This document shows positions 25,220-33,941 of a stretch of 64,000 nt of DNA, in pieces; positions within the stretch are counted from its first letter, which is position 1; every line of letters starts with the position of its first letter. Source of the DNA: Vibrio coralliilyticus (GTDB taxonomy: Bacteria > Pseudomonadota > Gammaproteobacteria > Enterobacterales > Vibrionaceae); contig NZ_CP024628.1 of assembly GCF_024449095.1 (NCBI RefSeq), positions 124,001-188,000 on the forward strand. The letters run 5' to 3'. The notes beneath the pieces were generated by a model, which saw nothing but the letters and a program-made list of their open reading frames with translations, was not told the DNA's origin and did no database searches. The translations under genes were made by a program, and so were the position numbers.

Positions 25220-26623
25220 ATGAGTAAGAAAAAACTCGTTGCAGTGACCGCTTGCCCTACCGGCATTGCACACACATTTATGGCAGCGAAAAAAATTCAG
25301 GCATGGGCTGAGAAGCAGGGCTACGAAGTCAAAGTGGAAACCCAGGGCAGTGATGGTGTTAAGAACAAGCTGACGGCGCATGACATTGCGACAGCAGACG
25401 GCGTTGTTCTGGCTGTCGATGTACCCATCATGGACATGGAACGTTTTGATAATGCCAACCCGCTGAAAGTTCGTACTCAAGAATTGATTAAGCGCGTAGA
25501 TGAACTCCTGCCAACCGTCTTCCTACGCGGTAAAGAGAAGTCTGACGCAGATATCGAAGTAGCAGAAGAAAAACGCTCCGCGTATCAGGTGGCGATCGGC
25601 CACATCATGACGGGCATCAGCTACATGTTGCCAGTGGTGGTACTTGGCGGCCTGTTAATGGCAGTCGCGAAGATCACGGGTGAGTTTGTCGATATCTCCG
25701 GCACGCCAATCGAAACGCTCGATAAGCTTGGTTTTATGACCATCAAGTTTATGTACCCAATCTTTGCTGCGTATCTGGCGTATTCGATTGCGGGTAAACC
25801 AGCTCTTATTCCAGCCTTTATCGGCGGCATCATGAGTGATGAGGTCTACAAGCGCTTCTTTGATCTTGAAGGCTGGGCCCCATCGGGCTTCTTTGGCGCG
25901 ATTGCGATTGGTTTCCTTGTCGGTTATCTGGTTCGTTACCTCAATGATGTGATCAAGGTGAAGTCAGAGCTGACCACGCTCAAGACCATGCTGTTGGTTC
26001 CAGCCGTCACAGGTGTCGTGATGGTGCTGACCATGGAATACGTGATCAACCCATTCTTTGGCGCTTTGAACATTGCGATGATTGAACTGTTCACTCAGGC
26101 AGGTGATGCAGGTCGCGGTATCTATTCAATGGTGATTGCTGCGGGTACTGCGTTTGACCTTGGTGGTCCGATCAACAAAGCGGCTGGCTCGGTGGCACTT
26201 GGTCTGAATGGCATGGGCGAAGGCTTTGACTTGATTGCTCGTGAGTTGGGTATCGTTATTCCGCCGATTGGTGTTGGTCTGGCAGCGATTCTTGATGGCA
26301 AGTTCCGCAAACGTGTCTTTACCTCCGAAGAGCAGACGGTGGGTAAAACCTCACTGATGCTAGGTATGATCGGTATTTCAGAAGGCGCAATCCCATTCAT
26401 TCTGAAGAATCCGAAGATGATTCCAATCATGATTCTGGGTTCTATTATCGGCACACAGCTCGCGGTTGTACTCGATGTATGGCAAAGCCTGCCATTACCA
26501 GCTGTATGGGGTTGGTTCCTATCTTCAGACCCAATCAGCTACACCATTTCCGTCTTCGCTGGCTCACTATTTATCGGAGTAGCACTACTGCTGTGTACCA
26601 AGCCGCAAAGCGCTAACGCCTAA
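25220..26623 (+). CDS. PTS EIIBC, fructose/mannosylglycerate family
   Basis: 467-aa fused phosphotransferase permease. EIIB (about 1-100) has the phospho-Cys loop VTACPTGIAHTFMAA with Cys12. EIIC (about 115-465) has around eight to ten helices and family features GGLLMAVAKITGEF, DLGGPINKAAGSVA and IPPIGVGLAAILDGKF. It should phosphorylate a sugar during uptake. EIIA, fused in E. coli MngA, is here a separate gene at the operon end. The next gene is a GH38 mannosidase, so mannosylglycerate or a related glycoside is the likely substrate rather than fructose. Confidence 0.85.
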   Translation: MSKKKLVAVTACPTGIAHTFMAAKKIQAWAEKQGYEVKVETQGSDGVKNKLTAHDIATADGVVLAVDVPIMDMERFDNANPLKVRTQELIKRVDELLPTVFLRGKEKSDADIEVAEEKRSAYQVAIGHIMTGISYMLPVVVLGGLLMAVAKITGEFVDISGTPIETLDKLGFMTIKFMYPIFAAYLAYSIAGKPALIPAFIGGIMSDEVYKRFFDLEGWAPSGFFGAIAIGFLVGYLVRYLNDVIKVKSELTTLKTMLLVPAVTGVVMVLTMEYVINPFFGALNIAMIELFTQAGDAGRGIYSMVIAAGTAFDLGGPINKAAGSVALGLNGMGEGFDLIARELGIVIPPIGVGLAAILDGKFRKRVFTSEEQTVGKTSLMLGMIGISEGAIPFILKNPKMIPIMILGSIIGTQLAVVLDVWQSLPLPAVWGWFLSSDPISYTISVFAGSLFIGVALLLCTKPQSANA

Positions 26624-26703
26624 CACGTCACTTACCAGAGGCTCTGCTCTGCAAAATTGAGCCTCTGGTAACAAGAATCAGAATTTAGATTAGAGAAACG
26701 CCC

Positions 26704-29325
26704 ATGACTAAAGTACATGTCATTCCACATACTCACTGGGATCGTGAGTGGTATTTTACTCAGCAAGACAGTGACGTTTTAGCGACTTACAACTTCACCA
26801 AAGTGATTGAAACTTTGGAAAGTCAGGCGGATTACAGATGCTATCACCTTGATGGTCAGTCTGCGATTGTTGAAGATTATCTGAAGGTTCTGCCGCATAT
26901 GCGTGAGCGTATGGCACAGCTGGTGGCAGACAAAAAGCTCTTCATTGGCCCTTGGTACACCCAGACCGATACCTACAACGTAGCGGGTGAGTCCATCATC
27001 CGTAACCTGAAATACGGCATGCACATCGCAGAAGAGTTGGGCCACAGCATGAAAGTCGGCTACCTGCCTGACACATTTGGTCATAACGCGCAAATGCCAA
27101 CGCTATTCCGCGGTATGGGTATCGACAACATCGTCTTCTGGCGCGGTATTGATTATGACCAACATGTCAGCAAATCCCATTTCATGTGGCAATCTCACGG
27201 TGGCGATGAGATATACGCTTACAACCTAGTTCATGGTTACGGTGCAGCGAAGAACATCGTGCCGGATGCTGAGCATCTGGATAAGAAAATCTTCCCAATG
27301 ATTGAGAAGATCAAGTCGTTGTCAGGCCTTGATGAAGTATTGATTCCATCGGGTGGCGACCAAGTCAATATCGACCCGAATTTGCCAGCCACGTTAGCGG
27401 CAGCGTCTGAGCGTTCTCCATCTGGCGATGTGTATTCTATCTCTTCGATGGAAAACTTCGTCGATTTCCTACGCCGCAATAGTGAAGGGTTTGAGACTTA
27501 CTATGGTGAGTTCAAAACACCGCGCTACACACGTATTCACAAGACCATAGGTTCTGTGCGTTACGACATCAAAAAGCTTAACTTTGAGATCGAGCAGTTC
27601 TTGCTCAAGAAGCTGGAAGTGGTGATTGCTATCGCTAAAGCACAGGGCATGACGGTGCACACTGAGCTGGTGGACTTGGCATGGAAGAAGATCCTTGAGT
27701 GTCACGCGCACGATAGCATGGGTGGTTGTAATAGCGATGCGACCAACGCTGATATCATGCACCGTCTTAAGCAGGCGGAAGAAATCTGTCATGGCTTGTA
27801 CAACTTGGTGGTCAAAGAAATTGCCACCAATGCCTGTGATGATTCGGAAGTGATGATCTTCAACGGTCAGACGACGCCATTTAGCGGCATTACCCGTGTT
27901 GTTGCGTTTTCCAAGTATGAATCCATCGCGCTAAGTGATGGCGAGAAAATCCTTAGCAGTGAAGTAGTCACTCGTGAAACACTGGATGGTGGTAAGGTCA
28001 TCGAAGTGACTAAGGATGGCGAAAAAGAAGTGCCTGTTCCTCCTTACTACCGATTTGAGCTCAATGTTGATGTGGCAGATCTACCAGCAATGGGTTATCA
28101 GGTATTTCAGGTAGTGGAAACAGATTGCGATACCCAAGTGCAGGTATCTTCTGTAACTCAGATTGAAAATAGCCAACTGGCGCTTTGGTTAGAGAATGGT
28201 CAGCTTAAGCTTAAAGATAAACGTTCAGAGCGTATTATTGAGCAGCTTATCCGCTTTGAAGAGCAGGCCGATGACGGAGATTCTTATGACTTCTCACCAC
28301 TGGAAGGCGATACGCCACTGTACACTAGTGAACTAAGCTGGGTTGAATCTCATGTGGGCGAAAGCCAGCAGTCGATGATCCTGAAAGCAAGTCTTGAGCT
28401 TCCGGAAAACCTAGAAGCTCGCCAGAACGGTGAAAAATCTGTTCTAGCGGAATTTATCGTTCGCTTGACGCTTACTCAAGGTAAACAATCGCTGGAAGTA
28501 GAGATCGATACGCTTAATCAGGTTGATGATCACCGTGTGCGCGTTTTGATTAATTCAGATGTTCAGATCGATACATCCATCAGCACTCAGCCATTTGCGT
28601 TGATGACTCGTCCGGTGGCACCAAATGTTGATGGCTGGCGTGACAGCTTCCGCGAATGTCCGGTAGATATTGAAACCACCGATGGCGCGGTTGCTGTAGC
28701 GGCAGAGGATCGAGCCCTGATTATTAATGGTCGTGGTTTGAAAGAGTTCCAGATCCTGAAAGGTGATACCAGTGACTTGATTGCTCTGACCTTGTTTAAG
28801 GCAACAGGCAAGCTCGGTAAAGATGACCTGTTATGGCGACCTGGTCGCGCCTCTGGCATCAACAACACCGTGGTGTACACGCCAGATGCTCAGTTGCAAA
28901 AATCCATGCAGTTCAGCTTTGCTATTGCTTTGGCAGACAACGCTGAGCATCAGACAATCCGAGAGCTGGAAAGTGAATATCTTGATAGCCCATTCAGCTA
29001 CCAGAAACAGTCGCTTAACAGCTTTGAGAATCGTCTCGAACGTTTTCAGGTTCGATTTGACAGCCGTGAAGCCGAGAAAAAGTTCAGCCTGTTTGAACTG
29101 AACCAGCCGTTGGTTTTATCCAGCGTTGGCCATTCATTCTATCAAGACAATGCGGTCATTGTGCGCCTATTTAATGCGACGGACAGTGAACAGCAACTCG
29201 ATGTCACCGCGTTCGCTCATTTCGCTGATGTTGAGCGTGTCAATCACCGAGAGCAGAGTGTCGAGCAGAATTGGATAGTCAAACCAAACAATGCCATTGA
29301 CTTGCGGGTTAGTTTCAAGATTTAA
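26704..29325 (+). CDS. GH38 alpha-mannosidase, MngB-like mannosylglycerate hydrolase
   Basis: 873 aa, the same size as E. coli MngB. GH38 zinc and catalytic residues are visible: HTHWDREWY with His11 and Asp13, catalytic nucleophile Asp123 in GYLPDTFGHNAQMP, and the late zinc His in CHAHDSMGGCNSDATN near 340. The C-terminal half is beta-rich. The enzyme should cleave an alpha-mannosyl bond in the imported, possibly 6-phosphorylated, glycoside. It starts 80 nt after EIIBC and is followed by a GH13 phosphorylase. Whether the substrate is mannosylglycerate or a longer mannosyl-glucosyl-glycerate cannot be read. Confidence 0.85.
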   Translation: MTKVHVIPHTHWDREWYFTQQDSDVLATYNFTKVIETLESQADYRCYHLDGQSAIVEDYLKVLPHMRERMAQLVADKKLFIGPWYTQTDTYNVAGESIIRNLKYGMHIAEELGHSMKVGYLPDTFGHNAQMPTLFRGMGIDNIVFWRGIDYDQHVSKSHFMWQSHGGDEIYAYNLVHGYGAAKNIVPDAEHLDKKIFPMIEKIKSLSGLDEVLIPSGGDQVNIDPNLPATLAAASERSPSGDVYSISSMENFVDFLRRNSEGFETYYGEFKTPRYTRIHKTIGSVRYDIKKLNFEIEQFLLKKLEVVIAIAKAQGMTVHTELVDLAWKKILECHAHDSMGGCNSDATNADIMHRLKQAEEICHGLYNLVVKEIATNACDDSEVMIFNGQTTPFSGITRVVAFSKYESIALSDGEKILSSEVVTRETLDGGKVIEVTKDGEKEVPVPPYYRFELNVDVADLPAMGYQVFQVVETDCDTQVQVSSVTQIENSQLALWLENGQLKLKDKRSERIIEQLIRFEEQADDGDSYDFSPLEGDTPLYTSELSWVESHVGESQQSMILKASLELPENLEARQNGEKSVLAEFIVRLTLTQGKQSLEVEIDTLNQVDDHRVRVLINSDVQIDTSISTQPFALMTRPVAPNVDGWRDSFRECPVDIETTDGAVAVAAEDRALIINGRGLKEFQILKGDTSDLIALTLFKATGKLGKDDLLWRPGRASGINNTVVYTPDAQLQKSMQFSFAIALADNAEHQTIRELESEYLDSPFSYQKQSLNSFENRLERFQVRFDSREAEKKFSLFELNQPLVLSSVGHSFYQDNAVIVRLFNATDSEQQLDVTAFAHFADVERVNHREQSVEQNWIVKPNNAIDLRVSFKI

Positions 29326-29340
29326 CAGGTTGGAATCACA

Positions 29341-31032
29341 ATGAAAGAGAAGATTTTTAATAAAGTTGCCAAGCTGTACGATGAAGAGCTGGCACCATCA
29401 CTGACACAGGACATTTTGGCACTGGTTGATAAGTGGCGTGGTCACGCGCCGTCTTATCAGGACTGGGTCGACGAGTCGACGGCGTACCTGATCACTTACG
29501 GTGACAGTATTCGCCGTGAAGGAGAGCCGACGCTCAATACCATGAAGTACTTTGCTGATAAGTATCTGCGTGGCGCGATCAGCAATATTCATATTCTACC
29601 TATGTTCCCATACACTTCGGATGACGGCTTCAGCGTAGTGGATTACCGCAAGGTTGACCCGAACTTGGGTGACTGGAAAGAGCTGAATGAGCTGGCGGAA
29701 CATTTTGACTTGATGTACGACTGCGTGATTAACCACATCTCTAAGAGCAGTGACTGGTTCCAGCGCTATCTCGCGGGCGATGAGGCTTATCAGGATTATT
29801 TTGTAGAGTCTGATCCGAGCCTTGATTATTCGAGCGTTACGCGTCCCCGCGCACTACCGCTCCTGACGCCGTTTACCAAGGCTTCGGGTGAGACGACACA
29901 TGTCTGGACAACCTTCTCAGACGATCAGATCGACATTAACTTTAAAAGCCCGAAAGTGCTGTTGGAAAGCATCGATATTTTGCTGATGTATGCAGCGAAC
30001 GGTGGTCGTTCTATTCGTCTTGATGCCATCGGCTTTATCTGGAAAGTGCTTAATACAACTTGTATTCATCTTGAGGAAGCCCATGAAATCATCAAGCTAT
30101 GGCGTATCGTTCTCGATGACGTTATGCCGGGCTCTTTGTTGATTACAGAAACCAATGTGCCGCATAAAGAGAATATCTCTTACTTTGGTCAGGGTGATGA
30201 AGCTCATATAGTTTACCAGTTCCCACTGCCACCTTTAACGCTGCATGCTTTCCTAAGCCAGAACAGCAGTGTGTTGACCGAATGGGCGAAGGGACTAACA
30301 AGCGAAGCCATGGCATCGTTGCGAGCTGGAAGCAAAACGACTTACTTTAACTTCCTTGCCAGCCATGATGGTATTGGTGTACGTCCGACGGAAGGTATTC
30401 TTAGCGACGACGATCGCCACATGATGTGTCAGCAGGTTGAGCGTAAGGGTGGTCGAGTCAACTACAAGAACAATGGGGATGGTACTCAGTCACCGTACGA
30501 GCTCAACATTAACTATTTGAGTGCCATTACTGAGCCTGAAGATGACACACAGACGAAAGCGGCGAAGTTTCTCGCAGCGCAGTCAATTTTGCTCTCTTTT
30601 ATTGGTGTGCCTGCGGTCTACTACCACAGCTTCCTTGGCAGTGAGAACGATGTGGCCGGAATGGAAGAGTCTGGCATCAATCGTCGTATCAACCGCAAAA
30701 AGTTCTCGGTCGAATCGCTCGAAGCCGAGTTGGCTGAGCAAGGTTCACTGCGCAATAGCGTCTACAGTGAAATGGTACGCTTGCTCAACGTACGCCAGCA
30801 GCAATCTGCTTTCTCACCAAGTTCATCTCAGCAGGTATTAGAGCTGGGTGATGGCCTGTTTGGCTTACAGCGTGGTGAAGGTGACAAGGCGATCCGCTTC
30901 GTCGTCAACTTGTCTCAGCAGACGCAATCCGTCACGTTGGATGCTGGTGGTAAGGATCTGGTCAGCGACCAGAGCTTTGATAAACAGTTTACTCTTAATC
31001 CGTATCAATTTGTCTGGCTGACAGAGCAATAG
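29341..31032 (+). CDS. GH13_18 sucrose/glucosylglycerate phosphorylase family
   Basis: 563-aa GH13 enzyme of the sucrose-phosphorylase subfamily, near the size of E. coli YcjM (glucosylglycerate phosphorylase). Catalytic residues are nucleophile Asp228 (SIRLDAIGF), acid/base Glu270 (ITETNVPH) and transition-state Asp343 (LASHDGIGVRP). It would release glucose-1-phosphate from an alpha-glucoside by phosphorolysis. Coupling to a GH38 enzyme and a PTS is unusual: the mannosidase could first trim a mannosyl residue to expose a glucosyl-glycerate. Sucrose-6-phosphate phosphorylase activity is an alternative. Confidence 0.8.
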   Translation: MKEKIFNKVAKLYDEELAPSLTQDILALVDKWRGHAPSYQDWVDESTAYLITYGDSIRREGEPTLNTMKYFADKYLRGAISNIHILPMFPYTSDDGFSVVDYRKVDPNLGDWKELNELAEHFDLMYDCVINHISKSSDWFQRYLAGDEAYQDYFVESDPSLDYSSVTRPRALPLLTPFTKASGETTHVWTTFSDDQIDINFKSPKVLLESIDILLMYAANGGRSIRLDAIGFIWKVLNTTCIHLEEAHEIIKLWRIVLDDVMPGSLLITETNVPHKENISYFGQGDEAHIVYQFPLPPLTLHAFLSQNSSVLTEWAKGLTSEAMASLRAGSKTTYFNFLASHDGIGVRPTEGILSDDDRHMMCQQVERKGGRVNYKNNGDGTQSPYELNINYLSAITEPEDDTQTKAAKFLAAQSILLSFIGVPAVYYHSFLGSENDVAGMEESGINRRINRKKFSVESLEAELAEQGSLRNSVYSEMVRLLNVRQQQSAFSPSSSQQVLELGDGLFGLQRGEGDKAIRFVVNLSQQTQSVTLDAGGKDLVSDQSFDKQFTLNPYQFVWLTEQ

Positions 31033-31042
31033 GAGCCACACT

Positions 31043-31639
31043 ATGAAACTTGCGAACCTCACCTCTGAAAATCTGATCATGCTTGATGCGACGTTTGATG
31101 ATCGAATCGCTGCTATTCATGCTCTGACAGACAAAATCGAGCAAGAAGGAAAACTGACGGATAAGAGTCAGTTTCTAGAAGCGGTATTGAAGCGTGAAGA
31201 CGAGGGACCGACAGCACTGGGTGAATATCTTGCCGTGCCGCATGGTAAATCTGCTGCGGTCACGGAACCTGTATTTGCCTGTGCATTCGTTAAAGATGAA
31301 ATGATGTGGAAAGGTCTGGATGGCGATGAGCCTGTGACCATGATCTTTTTGCTCGCCATTCCGCCAGCGGAAGCTGGCTCAACACATATGGAAGTGCTGA
31401 CTACACTCACTTCCTCTCTAGTGGATGACGATTTCCGTGACCAGTTGGTGGCAGCGAAATCGAGTAAAGAAGTCATGCAGCTGTTTGGCGCTGAAGAAGA
31501 CGTGTCAACAGAAGCAGCCCCTGAACCGGAAGTAGAAGAAGAGCAACCCGAAATGGCAAAGGATATCAGTCGTCATGCGTATCCATTTGTCTTGGGTGCG
31601 GGTGTTCTGATTTCTGCTTTCTTGTTCTTATTGCTTTAA
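31043..31639 (+). CDS. PTS EIIA (fructose type) with C-terminal membrane anchor
   Basis: 198 aa. Residues 1-150 are a type-2 EIIA domain with phospho-acceptor His67 in LGEYLAVPHGKS, receiving phosphate from HPr for the EIIB upstream. An acidic linker (about 152-173, rich in Glu and Pro) leads to a C-terminal hydrophobic helix (YPFVLGAGVLISAFLFLLL, 180-198) that ends the protein. EIIA domains are normally soluble or fused to EIIB/C; a tail-anchored EIIA is odd and would tether it near the EIIBC permease. Last gene of the operon, starting 10 nt after the phosphorylase. Confidence 0.8.
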   Translation: MKLANLTSENLIMLDATFDDRIAAIHALTDKIEQEGKLTDKSQFLEAVLKREDEGPTALGEYLAVPHGKSAAVTEPVFACAFVKDEMMWKGLDGDEPVTMIFLLAIPPAEAGSTHMEVLTTLTSSLVDDDFRDQLVAAKSSKEVMQLFGAEEDVSTEAAPEPEVEEEQPEMAKDISRHAYPFVLGAGVLISAFLFLLL

Positions 31640-31661
31640 GACGATAAGTCTTAGGGATTTT
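31637..31661 (+). terminator. Putative terminator after EIIA
   Basis: Stem taagac/gtctta overlapping the EIIA stop codon, followed by gggattttt. The stem is short; it is the last possible signal before the IS4 end at 31673. Confidence 0.4.
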
Positions 31662-31672
31662 TCTCTCTGTTT

Positions 31673-31705
31673 TGCCCGGCATGACCGCAATGTAGATCAG
31701 ATAAG
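31673..31705 (+). repeat. Left terminal inverted repeat of IS4-family element
   Basis: The 33 bases starting tgcccggcatgaccgc resemble the reverse complement of 40907-40939 at 23 of 33 aligned positions (gcccgg, ccgcaa, gtag, tca and taag blocks conserved, with a one-base slip). Together they bound the whole 31.7-40.9 kb block. Confidence 0.65.
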
Positions 31706-31737
31706 GATCGGTTGACCGATCCTTCTGATGAGAGACA

Positions 31738-31768
31738 ATCGGAAACCTGTTTATAGGTTTCCGATTTT
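31738..31768 (+). terminator. Terminator within IS left end
   Basis: Stem atcggaaacct/aggtttccgat with a gtttat-type loop, followed by TTTTTA, placed just before the transposase ATG at 31770. Such insulators keep outside transcription from entering a transposase gene. Confidence 0.65.
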
Positions 31769-31769
31769 T

Positions 31770-32231
31770 ATGTCTATTCAAAACTTCTTTGCCGACTTCC
31801 TCGAAGAAAACCCTGTTGATGTCGCCCAACTCACCACCTTTTCTGAACACATTCCCGATAAGTGGGTAGCCAAAGCCGCTGTGCTCTCAGATAAAGCAAC
31901 GATTCGTCGACGTCGATCACCCAGTGATATGGTCCTTTATCACCTTCGGTATGCCAGCCAAAATCGCTCCACTGAATCCAAGCGGTTATGGGCGCTGCTG
32001 CTGGTACTGTGTTTGTATGGCACGCTGCAATTGCTCCAGCCGCTCTACCTCTTCGCGTGGTTCGCCTGCCTCGGGCTCGCGCTATGCTTGGGTGAACCAT
32101 CCCAAGAGGTGAAGGGTCTGAATCCTTGGTGGCAGGTGATGATCTCGGTCGCGATCCTCGTGGGGATGCTTTGGATGGCCGTCGGGGCGCCGAAAGTGAG
32201 TCGAAAGAAAGGCACAGTAGGCGTACCCTGA
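31770..32231 (+). pseudogene. IS4 transposase N-terminus fused to unrelated membrane-like sequence
   Basis: The first about 55 codons (FFADFLEENPVDVAQLTTFSEHIPDKW, then VLSDKATIRRRR) are the N-terminal domain of an IS4 transposase. After about 31939 the frame stays open but the sequence no longer resembles transposase: it becomes hydrophobic (ALLLVLCLYGTLQLLQPLYLF and WWQVMISVAILVGMLWMAVG), like two membrane helices of another protein. The junction coincides with the end of similarity to the right-hand IS fragment. It is probably a recombination scar, though the chimera could be translated. Confidence 0.6.
31870..31917 (+). repeat. 48-bp direct repeat, left copy
   Basis: Identical to 40312-40359 in the same orientation, beginning ccaaagccgctgtgctctca. 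It lies within the IS4 transposase N-terminal coding sequence. Looser similarity continues about 20 bp further (ggtcctttcommon block) before the copies diverge. It marks the left edge of the island. Confidence 0.85.
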
Positions 32232-32295
32232 TCCCAATGAGGGACCGAAGAAAAATGTTCGTATGTCCCTTTAGCACCGCTGACGACTAAGGGCG

Positions 32296-33024
32296 CTAAA
32301 CACCTTGCTTGAGGTAGAGCCCCATTCTGATCAGCAGCTCTATCGTGTTGTTGTCACAGATGTAGGCCATGAACATTTTTTTGTTGCTGACGTTGAGCAA
32401 CTCGAAGGCGCGCTTGAGGTGGGTTTGCACGGAACTGTCTTTGATTCTCAGCGTCGAGGCCACTTCTTTGACAGACAAACTCAGGGTCGAGAGCGACAAG
32501 CATTCGACTTGGCGGCGAGTTAAAAAAGGGGAAAGTAATTGCGGGATGATTGCATACAATTCTTCCGATGCGCCGCTGGGCTTAATTGGTTCAGAGCTCG
32601 ATGCATCGCGGCCTATGAGCTGGCTGAGTAGGCCTTGTGTGTCCACTATAGAAGCATAGTGACTGACTTTATCGTTGACGAAAGTCAATTGGGATTGGCC
32701 TTGATAAATGACATCTTTGCCTGTTGCGGACACCCCTAAAAACTCCCCCAGATGTGTGCCTTTAGCGCTCCATTCTATCACGATGTTGTTATGCCGAGTG
32801 GCCACCCGGTTTTCCTTGTATTCAAGCGTGGGAAAGGCGCGCTGCCACACTCTGAGCGTCTCACAAAACGAATCGGAGCCGACCGACAGTTGCAGCGGAC
32901 TTTCGATCACGGTGTGGGAGGTCATCACATCGGTCACGGCCGCTGTGACTTTATCATTCCAAATGCGATTCATGAACTGACGTGCGGTCTGAACGCACGG
33001 TTGACGATGAGTGAAGATACGCAC
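32296..33024 (-). CDS. SnoaL-domain/LuxR-type regulator
   Basis: 242 aa with an unusual two-domain plan. Residues about 10-125 form a SnoaL/NTF2-like ligand-binding domain (SDSFCETLRVWQRAFPTLEY, WSAKGTHLGEFLGVSATGKDV); residues about 160-225 are a LuxR/GerE helix-turn-helix (LSPFLTRRQVECLSLSTLSLSVKEVASTL, SSVQTHLKRAFELL). It has neither a response-regulator receiver nor an autoinducer-binding domain, so it probably senses a small metabolite directly. It is the last gene of the island operon. The GTG start at 33024 has a crowded ribosome site; an ATG at 32973 is an alternative but cuts into the first domain. Confidence 0.75.
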   Translation of the reverse strand: MRIFTHRQPCVQTARQFMNRIWNDKVTAAVTDVMTSHTVIESPLQLSVGSDSFCETLRVWQRAFPTLEYKENRVATRHNNIVIEWSAKGTHLGEFLGVSATGKDVIYQGQSQLTFVNDKVSHYASIVDTQGLLSQLIGRDASSSEPIKPSGASEELYAIIPQLLSPFLTRRQVECLSLSTLSLSVKEVASTLRIKDSSVQTHLKRAFELLNVSNKKMFMAYICDNNTIELLIRMGLYLKQGV

Positions 33025-33047
33025 CTTCCTTTTTTGTACGCGTCGGC

Positions 33048-33938
33048 TTACGCTTTTCTCAGACGTAGAGCGAGCGTGGTGAACTTGGTGGCAGGCAAAC
33101 TGCCAATCAACAGCCCTAAGGCAATCAGAGCACAGCTTACCACTTTTTGGGTGGTAATCCCTTCATGAAACCAAACACTTGAGCCCAACAAGGCAAAAAT
33201 GGGGACCAGAAGTGTAAACGGCGCAACGTGTGACAAATGGTAAGACATCACCAACTTATTCCAGATCCAGTAGCCAAATAAGGTGGTGAAATACGCCTGA
33301 TACACAATGGAAAAGGCCCCTGACAGTGTCATGTGCCCTATCAAGGCGTCAAACCCCTGAGCGCCGACCTGAAGATAGGAGAGGAGACACAGCGGCAGGG
33401 GCGCAAACAGCATCGACCATACACTGAAGGCGAATACCTGTTTCGTTTGGGATCGCTTAAGTATCACCCCAGACAGCGACCAACATAAGGCCGCCACCAG
33501 GATCAGTCCCACCCCCGAAGCGGTGACAGAGCCGTCAGTGACCGTCAGACTGAGCGTCAAGCCACATAAGGCGATTGCGGCACCGAGTGAGCGTCGAGGG
33601 CTTACCGACTCTTTGAGTAACCACCAGCCCAGCCCCAAGCCGAACACCACGTTGGTTTGGATCAGTAAGGCTGCCATACCTGGGGATAAGCCCTCACCAA
33701 TGGCCCAAGTGGACAGCCCCCAAACCCCCACTGCAACCGTCAGGCCATACGCCGCGAGGTATCCCCAGTGGACGTCAGGCTTCTTGACAAAAAAGACCGC
33801 CGGGATCGCTGCCAACGCAAAGCGCAATGCGGTCAGCAACATGGGATCCAGCGCTTCCAACCCCAGTTTGACGACAGAAAAATTCACTCCCCAGATCGCC
33901 ATGATGAGCACACATAAGGTGTAATCTTTTAAGCTCAT
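33048..33938 (-). CDS. EamA-family (DMT) transporter
   Basis: 296-aa ten-helix drug/metabolite transporter with two EamA repeats (about 7-135 and 150-285). YTLCVLIMAIWGVNFSVVKLGL opens repeat 1 and LCWSLSGVILKRS opens repeat 2. Relatives export amino acids, metabolites or toxins. Its ggag ribosome site lies in the end of hemB, three bases away, so translation is coupled to hemB. It may export the product of, or a toxic compound linked to, the island pathway. Confidence 0.85.
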   Translation of the reverse strand: MSLKDYTLCVLIMAIWGVNFSVVKLGLEALDPMLLTALRFALAAIPAVFFVKKPDVHWGYLAAYGLTVAVGVWGLSTWAIGEGLSPGMAALLIQTNVVFGLGLGWWLLKESVSPRRSLGAAIALCGLTLSLTVTDGSVTASGVGLILVAALCWSLSGVILKRSQTKQVFAFSVWSMLFAPLPLCLLSYLQVGAQGFDALIGHMTLSGAFSIVYQAYFTTLFGYWIWNKLVMSYHLSHVAPFTLLVPIFALLGSSVWFHEGITTQKVVSCALIALGLLIGSLPATKFTTLALRLRKA

Positions 33939-33941
33939 GCT

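Noticed and set aside
31831..32277. 148-codon minus-strand ORF over the IS4 left fragment
   Set aside because: It is antisense to the recognisable transposase N-terminus and low in typical protein character (Arg/Pro/Ser/Thr-rich), so a shadow ORF.
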